From positions 104,736,022 to 104,800,021 of the forward strand of contig CM040428.1 of the NCBI GenBank assembly GCA_022702705.1: DNA of 64,000 nt. The letters run 5' to 3'. How positions within the stretch are numbered: the stretch's first letter is position 1; each line of letters begins with the position of its first letter. This DNA comes from Papilionanthe hookeriana x Papilionanthe teres (taxonomy: Eukaryota; Streptophyta; Magnoliopsida; Asparagales; Orchidaceae). The translations under genes were made by a program, and so were the position numbers. Shown here piece by piece: positions 1 through 9,349 of the stretch. The notes under the pieces are model-generated. The model was given only the letters and a program-made list of their open reading frames with translations. It did no database searches and was not told the DNA's origin.

Positions 1-1992
1 TTTGCCCTTTTAAAGCTCTTATTGTTATAACTCTTAAATGAGGTATCAAGTGAAGTGTTACTTCACTTATAGGATATTCAAATGTCCGAGTTCAACGTAA
101 CAAGAGAACAAAACTTAAACCTCTGGATGATTAATTCACTTGTATAATTAAATTCTCTTGAACTTAAAACAATCCTAGAGGTATTGAAAAGATGTTTAAG
201 ACTCGTCTTAAGCACTTCCTCAATATGATAGGGTGTTTATAAGAACAATTGAATTTAATTGTTTCTTTGATGAAGAAAATCGTCCTTAAACCAAAACACA
301 AGAACCTAGACGTCATAGGAGATGACTAGTTATAGGATTAGAACTTTGGTAGACAACCAAAACCTTTCCCTTAGCTTTACCTAGATACTTGTTGAAATAT
401 TTAAATGCCTTAACATGTGTTTTAAGTGCAGCTTGGGATGACGGGAAGACCCTCCAGGTACGCTTTTATTTTATTGCAATTTACTTACATGCACTATATT
501 TTTCTCTTCTTGCATGATAAACAACTGTTGCATGAAAACCAAAACCTTTAGGGTAGTCCCTGAACTGAAACCAAAACTAAATTAAAAATCACTGCAAGAT
601 AAAATTCACCGCCACAACATTTCAAAATATAAAACAACTCAAAATTAATCACAAACAGAACAACAAACTATAATTGCAACTAAATTAAAACGTCTCGTTG
701 AATGATTGGGAATACCTCGGATGATGTAACCCACATGTTGCTAACGGGATTTCCCACGGTCTAAATGAAAGTGTGGAACTCATTCAGTTGAGTTTAGCAA
801 ATTCATCTGGACTAAGTGAATTTGATGAAAATAACAGTGCCGGGATGACGGAACCGTGGGATCTTATTCGATTCTGTTTAATCAACTTTAAGATTTGTTT
901 TAATTAAAATATTAAAAAACACTTGGATTTTAAGATTTTCTCTAAACCAAAACACTTCTCTCATCTCCTGATTAATGACTTCTAAAACTAAGCCTCTGCA
1001 ACAACAAGGAGCTTGGAGCACGGTGGGCAGCACGACCATCTTCGTCAGTAAAACAACTTTACATCAGCTAAACATTCCTAGAATTAAACAACCAAACCAT
1101 AAGATTTCGAGGTAGTTTGCCTAGTGCACCATAAATCCTCAAACCTTTTGTTAGGCATTTGCATAATCATGTTATGTAAATTAAGCCCTAACCGGTCTTA
1201 GGATTCCGAGGTAGTCGTTCGGTACGACATAAACCCTCACATCTTCGAGGCTATTTGTATGATTATGTCATACGAATATAAGTCCTAATTAACTAAAATT
1301 GGCAAGATTAAAATATCAGATAATATTAGGATTTTCTCAAATCTAAGCCAAACAATAGGATAGTTTGGGAAGTTGCCAAGATTCTTCTTAGATCCTCAGC
1401 TTCTCCTACTTTTCTTCCTTTGGACTCCTGAAATAAATCGTTCCAAATTTTGAGTCATTCCCTTTTGAAATTTCAAAATCCGATCCTTTGAGAACCTTAA
1501 ACTTTGAAATTCTTGAGAGCAAAACCACCGATCATTATCGAGAGTTTTCTTAAATGATTCCCGTCATTTAAGATGTAATTAACTATAGGGGCTTGCCCTT
1601 ATAGGGAACTTTAAGAACCCGAGTAATATAAACCACCGCTTAATTCATTTATATTAAGCGGGGGAACTTGTCGGCTTATAAAATTGGTTCGCAGATTAAA
1701 CGGATGTCACAAATCTTTTAGTTTATTTAATAGAGCCCCATCATCAAGCAGTGTGTCTATTCTTCGGGATAGATACACGGTTTGTGGTGCGGCGCTCGTT
1801 TATATAAACTATTTGGGATGTGAGATCAGTTTAATTTCATATCTTAAAATTTTCACATTTAAAATTATTTTCAAAATTAAAAACTACTTTCCAAGTAATA
1901 TATATATTTAAATTAAATTTAAAACCTAAAATTCACCGAAAATTTCTGTTAGGCGTTAAAATACAACACACAAACCTAAAAATATGCCGACA
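1..1992 (+). repeat. Giant LTR copy 1 (3' two kb only)
   Basis: This stretch aligns base for base, with scattered changes (roughly 85-90 percent identity by eye), with about 11720-13719 and about 22510-24492, so it is the 3' part of a repeat about 6.9 kb long. It ends at ATGCCGACA, the same end as the other two copies, giving a canonical CA terminus at 1992. The start lies outside the window. It is either the 5' LTR of the element that follows or a separate solo LTR inserted into that element's integrase gene; see the finding on the 1992/1993 junction. No coding sequence is convincing; a short frame at 1684-1911 has a relative in copy 2 but only because the LTR is repeated. Confidence 0.85.
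1633..1664 (+). other. Conserved hairpin in giant LTR, copy 1
   Basis: CCGCTTAA at 1636-1643 pairs with TTAAGCGG at 1654-1661 around a 10-base loop. The same hairpin is at 13362-13391 and 24134-24163, where the C-G pair 1637/1660 is replaced by T-A, a compensatory change. It lies about 330 bases from the LTR end, inside what would be the transcribed 3' part of the LTR. Confidence 0.55.
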
Positions 1993-2758
1993 TACCGCTC
2001 AGGGAAGTGAAGGCACATCACGTGCAACAGTTCTTTAAGAATCAGGTCGTCTATCACTTCGGGGTACCGCGCAGAATTATCTCAGACAATGGGTCCGCAT
2101 TTAAAAGCACGAAGATCAATAGTTTTGTCAGAAGACACGGGATCGATTGGTGTTATTCAACGATCTACTACCCAAGAGCAAACGGCCTGACCGAGGCTTT
2201 TAATAAAACTCTCGTCCAAATCCTAAAAAAAACTTTGGATGATAACAAAAGAAATTGGCACGAGAAGTTGTTGGAAGCCTTATGGGCCTACAGAACGACT
2301 TTCAGGACTCCTGCTCAGTCTACACCCTACACTCTAGTGTACGGGTCCGAGGCAGTTCTACCCTTGGAAGTTCAGCTCCCATCACTCAGAATTGCAGTTG
2401 CGAACAGGATCACTACAGAAGAAAATGCCAGACTACGGCTGGAAGAATTGAAAAACTTGGAAGGAAAACGACTTGCGGCGCAGCCGAGATACAGAGCCCG
2501 TATCAAGCTAAGATGATCCAGGCCCACGACAAACTGGTCTGCCCAAGGACATTCAAAATCGGTGACTTGGTCCTAGTTCTCAGAAGGCCTATTCTTGCAC
2601 ACCACAAAATATGAGGTAAATTTGAGCCGACTTGGGAGGGGCCGTTCGTGGTTGAGACAGTCTACTCAGGAGGTTCTTACCAGCTTGTGAATTGCAGTGG
2701 AGAACGATTTATGCTTCCAATCAATGGACGATATTTGAAGAAGTATTACGCAACCTGA
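1993..2758 (+). pseudogene. Ty3/gypsy (Tat/Ogre-type) integrase, C-terminal two thirds, decayed
   Basis: Integrase inserts reverse-transcribed element DNA into the host chromosome. The frame that includes 2007-2516 shows the second catalytic Asp in the ISDNG motif and the catalytic Glu in the segment YYPRANGLTEAFNK, followed by the gypsy WAYRTT and YGSEAVLP blocks. The C-terminal part continues in another frame after about 2490 (FKIGDLVL, WEGPFVV) and ends with the NGRYLKKYY tail typical of Tat-lineage integrases. The N-terminal zinc-binding domain and the first catalytic Asp are absent, because coding sequence begins exactly at the LTR end. Defects: loss of the 5' part, a frameshift near 2490 and an in-frame TGA at 2612-2614. 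It is non-functional. The lineage call rests on the C-terminal motif and the long LTRs. Confidence 0.85.
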
Positions 2759-3079
2759 TGTTTCGAAGAATGAAATTTCATTTTTAGAAGCACGGATAGC
2801 GTGATCACTTATAACGGGGTCCGAACCCAAAAAAAAAAATGAATGATAAAAATTATAAATAAAAAATGTGTGTTAAAGGAAAACATATGCAATTGAAGTA
2901 ATAATAAAATTTTGACTCTTCCTTTCGAGACGAGCTCACTCCTGATCTTTTCTTATCTTCTCTTACTCTTATAAAATTCGAAATAATTAAATAAGAATTT
3001 TTCATTAATAAGTAAATTTTCTTATTGTTCTCGTTCTGAGTACAGCCCCTAATCCTTTCCTTGTTTTCTTTTCAGGGAA
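2759..3079 (+). other. Spacer between integrase and AlkB-like ORF
   Basis: About 320 bases of AT-rich sequence with no coding potential I can support. It includes an A-rich run near 2829-2839 and ends in the pyrimidine-rich 3' splice-site-like stretch annotated separately. Confidence 0.6.
3048..3075 (+). promoter_or_regulatory. Predicted 3' splice site just before the AlkB-like ORF
   Basis: A CTAAT branch-point-like pentamer at about 3049-3053 is followed by a pyrimidine-rich run and TTTTCTTTTCAG ending at 3075. The ATG of the next ORF begins five bases after the AG. This matches plant acceptor consensus well and suggests that the ORF is translated from a spliced RNA, as env-like genes are in retroviruses. 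Ogre elements, which belong to the same Tat lineage, are known to be spliced. The donor is not identified and may lie outside the window. Confidence 0.5.
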
Positions 3080-4440
3080 ATGTCGAACGGGCGGCTGTTC
3101 CTGAGCTTTAAGGATGGCGTAAGTCTTGCAATTAACAAAGAAGAGCTGAAAGCTGATGCTATGATAGAGGTTAGCTCGGACCTTGCACAGCTGGAGTTGG
3201 AATATGAGGAAACTGCTTGGACTGCTAAGGATCCCGAGCAGTTCTGTGGGAAGACAGTGATGAGGCTCAACAAGAAGGCTCCCCAAGCTGGAAACAAGAA
3301 GAGAAAGATCAATATGATCGAGGAAAACAAGATGAAATCAGTGATAACATCTGCAAGAGGAAAGCTTGTCAGTGCTGCTGCTATCGAGATTCAGGGGGAG
3401 AGGAGAGCCACCTTGACCCCAACTCAGAGAAGAAACAAGAATTGTCATATCGCCAAGATGCTGAAGAAATTAACAGAAGAGCAGAACAAGGAAGAAACCC
3501 CGACGGCCGTAGTAGTTGCCCCAAGGAGGCCAGTCCTCAGGAGCACAATAGCAGAGGTTGTTCCGGAAAAGGTTACTACAGAGCCTACACCTGAGATAGT
3601 GATGATCCCAAGAGAGCGTGACGGTCTGGAGCCATATATCCCACAGTACGTCACTAGACCCCGACAGCTGCAGATAATTTCAGAGCACGAATTGGAGATG
3701 ATCCAGAGGGTGCGGAAGCAGAATTTTGAATACATTCAGAGAATCAGAGGCAGATATGTCAACAACCTGGAAGGACTAGAGTTACATATAGATGTTTTCT
3801 CTCACTACGAGCAGAGTGAGATTGTAGACTACGTCAATGAGCTGAAGAAACAAGGTCGTGCAGGACGATTACGTAGCAGGACCTACTCCGAGCTAAAGAA
3901 ATGGAAAAGAGGTAAGGGGAGGATTACTATTCAATTTGGATGCTGTTACAACTTCGCTGATGACAGAAAAGGAAACTCGCCAGGGATACTCCATTACGAT
4001 GAAGTGGATCCAATGCCAGTTTTAATTAAGAAAATGATAAAAAGGTTGGTGGCTTGGCGAGTCCCACCCACTGATTGCATACTGAATAGTTGTATTATCA
4101 ACATCTATGCAAAAGGAGACTGCATTCCACCTCACACAGATCATCATGATTTTGTAAGGCCCTTTTGTACCATTTCCTTCATCAACCAATGCAACATTAT
4201 GTTCGGGACAGAACTCCGATAGTTGGCCCCAGAGAATTCCGAGGGCCGGTGGAGATACCTCTACCGGTAGGCTCTGTTCTCGTACTACAAGGAAATGGTG
4301 CAGATGTAGCGAAGCATTGCATACCGGGAGTTCCCTACGAGCGAGTCTCCATCACCCTCAGAAGGATGGATGAGAGTAAAATTCCGGTCTACTTCGAACC
4401 AGATCCAGAACTAGAGAATTTGCAACCCTACGAGCTGTAG
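3080..4440 (+). pseudogene. Captured ALKBH9/10-like AlkB-family RNA demethylase ORF (one frameshift)
   Basis: The ORF starts at ATG 3080, reads to 4222, and continues in another frame to the stop at 4440; a one-base loss at about 4218-4221 explains the break. Residues about 232 onward match the plant ALKBH9/ALKBH10 branch of AlkB-like 2-oxoglutarate/Fe(II) dioxygenases, which remove m6A from RNA. Visible hallmarks are IQFGCCYNFADD, the HxD iron ligands in PPHTDHHDF (residues about 350-358), and, after the frameshift, GNGADVAKHC with the distal His and RVSITLR giving the two Arg residues that bind 2-oxoglutarate. The C-terminus is RMDESKIPVYFEP. Residues 1-230 are charged, Lys/Glu/Pro-rich and unrecognised; they are not typical of cellular ALKBH proteins as I know them. 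It lies between integrase and 3' LTR, in the slot of an extra 3' gene. There are no internal introns in the domain, as expected for a gene carried through RNA. The frameshift makes this copy probably dead. Confidence 0.85.
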
Positions 4441-4603
4441 GCTACATAGTAGTAGCACACCTCTAAAATACACTTACGTGGGATTCTCCTCCGGAAAGTG
4501 GCTTAGAAGGTGATGTTATTACCTATGTAGTTTACTTTTCAGACATGGATGAATCAAACTGACAATTTTGTCAGAGTAAACGAAGATATCAATGCAGTCT
4601 GTG

Positions 4604-4679
<76 letters not shown>

Positions 4680-5345
4680 CTTTTATAAAAGTTTATTTTC
4701 GAAGGATGTCATCAGAAATGTTTTGATGGAATCACCTGATGTATCTTCAACATCTTAGTAGAGATGAACTTTGTGTTTTACCTTTAGTTTTGTGCAATTT
4801 ACTGCAAACGCCACCAGATCTGAGTTTAACTCGGTTTTAAAAGGAAAGTTGGACGAAGACCGATTTGAATGAAATAATAACAACAAAATAAAATTTGAAT
4901 TCAAAGTCTGAATAAAACATAAACCAAAACTCAAAACAGATCAACTTAAAACTTCAAGATGTGAACCAAGTAAATCAATGAAAATCTAAATCAAATTGAA
5001 ATTTCAATCGAAAACGAAACTTAAAAAAAATAAATAAAATCAAATCAAATCACTAAAAGCAATGAATAATGAAAACGAAGCTCCGAATCCGATATCCCCA
5101 GCCTCTGGCTGTTCTCGAAATCTTTCGACTCTCTGCGATTTCTCCCCTCTTTTGAGAAGGTCGCTGAGTCTACTGACACAGAACCACGAGATTCTCGATT
5201 TGGTTTTGATGGCTTGGATTCACTTCCTTCGCCAAACTTTCAACCTTTGATGAAATCCTTCGGGACGTGAAACACTTTCATGTCCCATTCCAAATTTCTA
5301 CTGCGCCTCTAATCATTGAGATCTTCACGAATCAATCGTCAACCT
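4441..5345 (+). other. 3' untranslated region of the AlkB-carrying element, first part
   Basis: No credible gene. It contains a second acceptor-like sequence (TTTACTTTTCAG ending near 4542, followed by a very short frame), the (AT)35 tract, and AT-rich sequence with many short A runs. A frame at 5062-5250 has no recognisable content. Confidence 0.6.
4607..4676. repeat. (AT)35 microsatellite
   Basis: Seventy bases of uninterrupted AT dinucleotide, flanked by GTTC on the left and GAAC on the right, so the whole block is one perfect 78-base palindrome. The lack of interruptions suggests recent expansion. Confidence 0.97.
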
Positions 5346-6435
5346 TCCGAGACTGATACCTAACTTCCAGTTCTCACTCTTTCGAGACTGGTACCTAAAT
5401 TCCAGTTCTCTCCTTTCGAGGTCGGTACCTAAATTCCGACTCTCTTTTCGAGATTAGTACCCAAATTCTGATTCTCATCCTTTGTGAGATCGGTACATAA
5501 ATTCTAACTCTCTTTTTGAGATTGATACTTAAATTTCAATTCTCATCTCTTTCCGAGATCGATACCTAAATTTTGATTCTCTTGCGAGACTGGTACCTAA
5601 ATTCCAATTCTCTCCTTTCGAGGTCGGTACCTAAATTCCAACTCTCTTTTCGAGATCGATACCTAAATTTCGATTCTCTTTCGAGACTGGTACCTAAATT
5701 CCAGTTCTCTCCTTTCGAGGTCGGCACCTAAATTCTGACTCTCTCTTTCGAGATCGACACCTAAATTTTGATTCTCTTTCAAGACTGGTACCTAAATTCC
5801 AGTTCTCTCCTTTTGAGGTCGGTACCTAAATTCCGACTCTCTTTTTGAGATCGATACCTAAATTTTGATTCTCTTTCGAGATTGGTATCTAAATTCCAGT
5901 TCTCTCCTTTTGAGGTCGGTACCTAAATTCCGACTCTCTCATCCGAGATCGATACCTAAAGTTTGATTCTCTTTCGAGACTGGTACCTAAATTCCAGTTC
6001 TCTCCTTTTGAGGTCGGTACCTAAATTCTGACTCTCTTTTCGAGATTGATACCTAAATTTTGATTCTATTTCGAGACTGGTACCTAAATTCCAGTTCTCT
6101 CCTTAGTGAGGTCGGCACCTAAATTCCAACTCTCTTTTTGAGATTGATACTTAAATTTCAATTCATGTCTCTTTCGAGATCAGTACCCAAATTCTGATTC
6201 TCAGCCTTTGTGAGGGCGGTACCTAAGTTCTGATTCTCTTTCCGAGGCTGGTACTTAAATTCCGGTCCTCATTCCTTTTGATCAGTACCTAAATTCTGAT
6301 CTTCTGTCCGAGGTTGGAGCCTAAATTCCAACTCTCTTCGTTGAGACTAGAGCCTAAATTCTAGTTTTCTTTTAAATTCCGAGGTTAGAACCAAGGTTCC
6401 GATTCTCATTCCAAATTCTGAATCTCAACGAGGTC
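5346..6435 (+). repeat. Minisatellite in the 3' UTR, ~32-bp monomers in a three-part higher-order unit
   Basis: Monomers follow the scheme GAG-x-x-GGTACCTAAATTC-x-x-CTCTCTTT. In the best preserved part (about 5585-6110) three types alternate: A (GAGACTGGTACC, ending CCAGTTCTCTCC), B (GAGGTCGGTACC, ending CCGACTCTC) and C (GAGATCGATACC, ending TTTGATTCTC). The higher-order period is about 97 bases. Both ends are degenerate. Tandem arrays in the 3' UTR are a known feature of Ogre/Tat elements and have been proposed as seeds of genomic satellites. Confidence 0.9.
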
Positions 6436-6766
6436 CACCTTAAAATCAATCTTAAATCGAACTTTAACTAAAATTGAAACTCAAATCAATTTGAAACTCA
6501 AAATTGAAACCAGAAATAAAAGTGAAATGAATCTAAAATCTAATCTCTCCAAGTCTAGTGATTTGGAATTCACCTCCTTTTTCCCCAGCGAGAGTTCAGG
6601 GATCTTCAGTCTTAAAGATCTGCCTGACACTCCCCAGCGGATTTTTTTTTCTACTCTGTTCTAAGTGTGTCACTTAGATGTCTGTGTTGGTTTTGTTGAT
6701 CTCTTCGGTAAACGCCAATACGCGTGGTGTGCTCCGTCAGCACACCACACCTATTGGGGGTCCATA
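6436..6766 (+). other. 3' UTR end of the element, with hairpin and polypurine tract
   Basis: Non-coding. The perfect inverted repeat GTGGTGTGCT (6724-6733) and AGCACACCAC (6739-6748) with a 5-base loop lies just before the polypurine tract TTGGGGG (about 6754-6760), which is separated from the LTR start TGTTGACC by TCCATA. The polypurine tract primes plus-strand DNA synthesis, so its place fixes 6767 as the start of a 3' LTR. Confidence 0.65.
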
Positions 6767-6770
6767 TGTT

Positions 6771-6791
6771 GACCTCATTTTTGGTGAGGTC
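6771..6791 (+). other. Hairpin at the 5' end of the giant LTR
   Basis: GACCTCA and TGAGGTC form a perfect 7-bp stem around TTTTTGG. It is unchanged in copy 3 (17580-17600) and only partly kept in the diverged relatives at 52816 and 58713. Confidence 0.6.
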
Positions 6792-8726
6792 TTTTCTTCT
6801 CTCCTTAGTGCTTAGGATCTAGCCATAGGTTTTCTCCTTGACTATCCTAGAGGACTAGAATTGGGACCAACCCTCTAGCAATTCAGCTACTTCTTGACTC
6901 CTCTTGGGATCCCACTTGGATGGTTGCAAACCTCTAAATCACCTTAGAAGGTTAAGACCACCATATGGAGAACAAATAGTGAGCTCCTATAAGGTTGTTC
7001 AAGCCTTAGGACTACCCTGGGTGGCCTGGTCCTGGTGAGGTCTGGCTTACACACACTGCACTCTCACACACACCATCCTTACCCAATTCTCCCCCTGGTT
7101 CATTGGAGCACTCATGTGGCTAAGTCCAAACCCCTAGCTCTTTGGCTAAGAGGGTTGGGAACAACCCATGGGATGTTCAGGGTGGACATTTCTTGGTCCA
7201 TGGCTCACTTTAAGCTTCATCATGATCAAAATTCAACTTTTGCCAAAATGCCTGGTTTTGACATTGGGTCCTTCAAACCTACCTAAAATTACCTAATTGC
7301 CCTAAATTTTCCAAAACTTCCAAAAATTACCCAAAATTCCCAAAAATCCTAAAGATCATTTTGAAACAACCCCCACCTTTTAAATTCATCAAAATACCCC
7401 AATACCCTCCAAATAACCTCTTGACACCCTAAAATACCCTTTTGGCACAAAATTCCAAAAATTCCAAAAATTTCCCGAAAATTCCAGCAAATCCCAAATA
7501 TTTCCAATTTCATTTTGTTCAACTACACCATAGCCCAATTTTGCCAAAATAACCCACGTTTATCAAAATCCCCAAATTGACCCATTTTTAACCTAAATGG
7601 ACCCAATGTCACACCAAACCAACCCATTTGACCTCGATTTTGCCCAATTTCAATTCTAGACTTCAATTCAACATCATTACTATCAATCTAAACTAAATAC
7701 AAGCCCAATTTGATTCATATTTGAGTTCAATTCCATTTGAAATCCAAAATCCCCAAATTTGCCTAATTAATCCAAAACCCCCAATTAACCTAATACCAAC
7801 TTTTTTTCCCCTAAATTTCAATCCTAAAATTTACATAACATGCCCATAAAACCCATGCAACCTTCAATTGCGCTAATTTGAGCCTAAGATTAACCTAAAT
7901 GTATTTGAAAAACCAAAATACCCCCATTTTAGCCTAAAGTGAATCCATGCCCTAAACCTACCAAATTGATTAGCCAAACCCTGAAATTTCTTCCCAATTC
8001 ATGTTGGGAACTCTTCAATACATTCCCCTAGACCATTTGAAACTTTCAATTGGGTCTAAACCCTAGCTTAACCCAACTTGGACCCAAGTTGATTCAACCT
8101 TGACTAAATTAACCAATATACCAAAATCGACCAAATTGACCTTCCAATTGAACTCAAAACCATTCCATGTCTTCCTGAATGTTTTTCATGGCAATCATTT
8201 CTATAATGTTTCTCAAGACACTTGGACATAAACCAAACCCAAACCCAAGTTAGCCTAACACAAACCCAAGTGAGCCAATTTGAACCTATGGCCTAATCAA
8301 ACCAAATTGAACCAAGTGTGGCTAAACCAACCTTTCCACAGCCACCAAGTGAACCACTAGGAACCACCCTAGATCCACCTAGCCCAAGCTAAGTGAGCCA
8401 TGGACCAAGGGTTCCCCATTTTAAGGGATCTCTTCCCTTAAGTGGATAAATCCTCTTTTGCCTTACCCCAAAACATCCCCACAACTGCTAATCACCATTA
8501 AACCTCTCCACGACTCACCTGACCTCAGGGGCCAGCTCCCCTGTCCTTGCCGGCCGCCCTAGCTGTAGGAGGGGGTCAAAGCCGAGAGCCACCACCCACC
8601 TAAACACACCCAAACTCCACCAATTGGCCACCCTCGGCCAAATTTAACATTGGAGCCTCTCTCGCCTCGCACCTAAGCAACCGAATCCACCCTTCAATTG
8701 AGCCTCAGCTCGGCCCAATGGCCCTA

Positions 8727-8740
8727 GCCATTTAAACACC
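8727..8740 (+). promoter_or_regulatory. Candidate LTR TATA box, copy 2
   Basis: CCATTTAAACACC aligns with CCATATAATTCAC at 19562-19574 in copy 3 and occupies the same relative place as TATAAATA at 60464 in the related LTR. It would put the U3 region at about 2 kb and leave nearly 5 kb of LTR as R and U5. A second candidate, TTTTATAAATC, is at about 9182-9192. Confidence 0.35.
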
Positions 8741-9349
8741 ACCTCTCAGCCATAAGAGAGGTGTTGAAATTTTTCTCAACAGAAGCCCTCCAAATTGTTC
8801 CCAGAGCTCCTCCTAGCCAAGAGAAGCTCAGCCCTACTGCTTTCCTGCCTCCTCCCCCACTGGTTAAGCTCAATTTTTGAGTTCAATTTCAGGCCAAAAA
8901 ACAGGACACTCTCTGAAACTTCACCAAATCCAAATTAACTCTTCCCACACCTTCACTAGAGGTAGAGAAGGAGTTCCCCAGTGAAAGCCCCCTCTCCAGG
9001 CCACCCAATTGTTCCATCCTCCAAGCTTTGTGATCGGGCCTGTGGAAATCAAGTCTAGGCATTTCACCACAGCTCCAGCCTTAATCCCTAGCCTCCTCGG
9101 ACTCCAACGAACGTGCCAAGCATCTCTGATTGAGGCTTCACCTCTCAGAACCAAGGTATGAACTCTACCTTCCTCCCGAGCTTTTATAAATCCTCCATTT
9201 AATTTGGCTTAACTTCGTGGCGTGTTAACCGTATGGATATGTTCGTCTTCTTAAGAAGAATCCATAGAGCATAAGAACTAGAAAATCTATTGAAAATCGA
9301 GCGAGATATTAGGGTTATAAGGTCAATGGTCACGAGTGCACACCAGTTG

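Noticed and set aside
1684..1911. Short frame in LTR copy 1 with a close relative at 13412-13726 in copy 2
   Set aside because: Conserved only because the LTR is repeated. It starts with TTG, is not open over the same length in copy 3, and has no family motif.
1993..2020. Primer-binding site after LTR copy 1
   Set aside because: No tRNA-complementary sequence follows; integrase codons begin directly.
4549..4758. Frame through the (AT)35 tract
   Set aside because: Ile-Tyr repeat produced by the dinucleotide; no coding evidence.
5062..5250. 62-codon frame between the AT tract and the minisatellite
   Set aside because: No recognisable motif, no context, and absent from any element function known to me.
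5346..6435. CRISPR-like regular repeat
   Set aside because: Adjacent monomers without unique spacers, in a plant element; an ordinary minisatellite.
7035..7286. 83-codon frame in LTR copy 2
   Set aside because: The same region in copy 3 (17840-18090) has different frames and stops, so it is not kept as protein.
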